Shown piece by piece: positions 62,573 through 64,000 of a stretch of DNA of 64,000 nt. The position numbers and the translations under genes were made by a program. Each line of letters opens with the position of its first letter. Positions within the stretch are counted from its first letter, which is position 1. This DNA is from Desulfovibrio subterraneus (GTDB lineage: Bacteria > Desulfobacterota > Desulfovibrionia > Desulfovibrionales > Desulfovibrionaceae): the NCBI RefSeq assembly GCF_013340285.1, contig NZ_BLVO01000016.1:671021-735020 (forward strand), given 5' to 3'. The notes under the pieces were generated by a model. It was not told the origin of the DNA. It ran no database searches and worked only from the letters and a program-made list of their open reading frames with translations.

Positions 62573-63826
62573 TTACACTTCCCGCAGCATATGAACACGA
62601 CCGATAAGGGTTGAGAGTACCCATATGCAGAATATGCTGATGGCACCGTAAAAGGCATAGTTTCCGGCGCGGGCCAGCATTGTGGCTGTCATGTCGGAGA
62701 GTGTGAGCATGTCCATGGCCTGCATTTTCAGTGGCAGATCAAACAGGCGGTTCAGAAAACCGGCCAGAATGGCTATGGCGTAAAAGCCTCTTATGTAGGT
62801 GCCTTTCACCACGCGGGTAGTCATGGCGCCGAGCTGGATGCCGAGCAGGGAGCCTATGAGCATACCCACGGCCAGCGTGTAGAAGACGAATCCATAGGCA
62901 GCGTACTGCGTTATGGAAGCATACCCCGCCGTGAAGATGATCTGCAGGATGTCAGTGCCCACCGTGGTGAGGCTGGAAACACCCAGAACGTACACGTAGA
63001 GCGGAAAGGTGAGAAACCCGCCCGCAACGCCGAGCAGGGTGGCGATGAAGCCCACAATGGCCCCGCAGCAGGCGACAAACCATGCCGAAATGCGCTTGCC
63101 GCCGTCGAAGAGGTCTTCGTCAAAGGCAACCATGGGGGGCAGGTTGATGGCCTGCAGGCTCATCGGCAGGCTGGGTTCATTGGTCTGTGCGCCCGTTCCG
63201 GCCGTCATGCGCAGGCGTATGAAATCAAACAGGGCATAGCTGCCGAGAAAACCGAGCAGCAGAACATACATGATGTTGATGAACAGATCGCTCAGGGCCG
63301 GGTCGGCACTGTAGAGCGCTCTGTTTATGCTGCCCCCTGCGGAAACACCCGCAATGGACCCCGCCAGCATGGCAAGGGCCAGCCGCACATTCACGTTACC
63401 GAGCTTTCTGTGCACTATGGTGCCCATGATGGCCTTGGCGAAGATGTGGAACAGGTCGGTGCCCACGGCGATTATGCCCTTCACGCCAATACTCATGAGT
63501 GCAGGCGTGATGATGAACCCACCCCCCGCCCCGATGCAGCCGGTGATCAGGCCGGAGCAGAGCCCTATGACTATGGCGAGGCAGAATATGCCCGGCGTAA
63601 AGTACATGGGGCTGTAAGAAAGCGTTCCTCCCAGCGTTTCCGGTCCCTCAAAACCGGCCTCGGCAACGGAAAGCCCGATAACCGGCAGCAGCAGAAGAAA
63701 GAGCGCAGCCCGTGCTCTTGGCGTTTTTAGTATGGAAGAAGCCAGCTCACGCTCGCGCTGTGCATACATCCGCGAAGCCGCTTTGAGCGTGGTGATTATT
63801 CCTGACATAGAAACAGTTCTGGGCAT
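62573..63826 (-). CDS. TauE/SafE-family membrane permease
   Basis: 417 residues with a cytoplasmic N-terminus and about eight hydrophobic segments. Duplicated family motifs: GLITGCIGAGGGFIITPALM and IVGFIATLLGVAGGFLTFPL, then SSLTTVGTDILQIIFTAGYA. The family exports sulfite, sulfoacetate or related organosulfur anions. I chose ATG 63826, nine bases after AAGGAG. Two in-frame ATGs further upstream (63835, 63850) lie directly against ribosome-binding sequences, because a 15-base unit (AAGGAGATGGACGAC) is repeated in tandem. The last 25-30 codons of this gene occur as three degenerate tags in the toxin island (11671, 14652, 15997). The adjoining small membrane protein probably works with it. Confidence 0.88.
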   Translation of the reverse strand: MPRTVSMSGIITTLKAASRMYAQRERELASSILKTPRARAALFLLLLPVIGLSVAEAGFEGPETLGGTLSYSPMYFTPGIFCLAIVIGLCSGLITGCIGAGGGFIITPALMSIGVKGIIAVGTDLFHIFAKAIMGTIVHRKLGNVNVRLALAMLAGSIAGVSAGGSINRALYSADPALSDLFINIMYVLLLGFLGSYALFDFIRLRMTAGTGAQTNEPSLPMSLQAINLPPMVAFDEDLFDGGKRISAWFVACCGAIVGFIATLLGVAGGFLTFPLYVYVLGVSSLTTVGTDILQIIFTAGYASITQYAAYGFVFYTLAVGMLIGSLLGIQLGAMTTRVVKGTYIRGFYAIAILAGFLNRLFDLPLKMQAMDMLTLSDMTATMLARAGNYAFYGAISIFCIWVLSTLIGRVHMLREV

Positions 63827-63874
63827 GTCGTCCATCTCCTTGTCGTCCATCTCCTTATCTGCCGTGCGACGGGG

Positions 63875-64000
63875 CTATACCGAAATTACCCCTCGTTCCA
63901 TGAGCCATGCCACCAGTATGCCGCACAGAAACGCCACCGTAAGGTTGAAGGTGAGGGTGCAGGCAACCATGAGGAATATGGTGAACAGGTGGCCGCGGGT
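63875..64000 (-). CDS. Small membrane protein, 3' end only
   Basis: The last 41 codons of a minus-strand gene that begins outside the window. Reads HLFTIFLMVACTLTFNLTVA, then FLCGILVAWLMERGVISV-stop, one or more membrane helices. It ends about 50 bases before the permease start, in the same direction, so the two are probably co-transcribed. Small membrane proteins next to TauE/SafE permeases are common in Desulfovibrio-like genomes (from memory). Function unknown. Confidence 0.65.
   Translation of the reverse strand, partial: TRGHLFTIFLMVACTLTFNLTVAFLCGILVAWLMERGVISV

Overview
The window looks like a chromosomal segment of a Gram-negative bacterium, most likely a Desulfovibrio-like sulfate reducer. 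That placement is an inference from the mix of genes (CsgG/LpoB-type lipoproteins, lipoboxes, a cyclic beta-glucan synthase, a nonulosonate cluster, a TauE/SafE permease next to a small membrane protein); there is no rRNA or other marker gene. No tRNA, rRNA or CRISPR array was seen.

Layout. (1) 1-7473, minus strand: most of a giant cyclic beta-1,2-glucan synthase (NdvB/ChvB type), cut by the window edge inside its GH94 domain. (2) 7.8-20.9 kb: a decayed accessory island. It begins with a broken tyrosine integrase. It continues with a plus-strand series of orphan C-terminal toxin modules from a large CdiA/filamentous-haemagglutinin-type exoprotein, each with an immunity gene: a BECR-like RNase candidate, a colicin-D-like tRNase, a class 3 lipase with an ankyrin lipoprotein, a PRTMFRP-type toxin with a CPCC protein, an ART-like candidate, and several immunity genes without toxins. 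No complete exoprotein gene or TpsB/CdiB transporter is present, and many modules are frameshifted. Modules are separated by repeated Rho-independent terminators. Three of the joints carry a copy of the last 20-30 codons of the TauE/SafE permease gene, whose intact copy lies 42-50 kb away at the right end of the window.

(3) 21.1-34.9 kb: two divergent operons for envelope proteins. Leftward: DUF4384 protein, caspase-like lipoprotein, SUMF1/FGE-fold protein, TPR protein. Rightward: LPP20-like protein, SpoIID protein, CsgG-like protein, double CsgG-like protein, SH3/coiled-coil lipoprotein, YcfL-like lipoprotein and LpoB-like lipoprotein. A strong terminator closes the rightward operon.

(4) 35.2-62.5 kb, plus strand: a lower-GC surface-glycan cluster. 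First come glycosyltransferases, a radical SAM enzyme, an alpha/beta-hydrolase-fold protein and a glycosyltransferase-methyltransferase fusion. Then, after a terminator, a nonulosonic (pseudaminic-like) acid cluster: PseB, PseC, aldo/keto reductase, class III aminotransferase, PseF-like CMP-transferase, two different NeuB-family synthases, left-handed-beta-helix acyltransferases, a TIM-barrel protein, and an unexpected KAS III plus acyl carrier protein pair. It ends with two methyltransferases, a PIG-L deacetylase, two paralogous capsule-type transferases, an ABC exporter and a WbqC protein. Many genes overlap by a few bases, so most of this is probably one or two transcripts.

(5) 62.6-64.0 kb, minus strand: the intact TauE/SafE permease and the 3' end of a small membrane protein.
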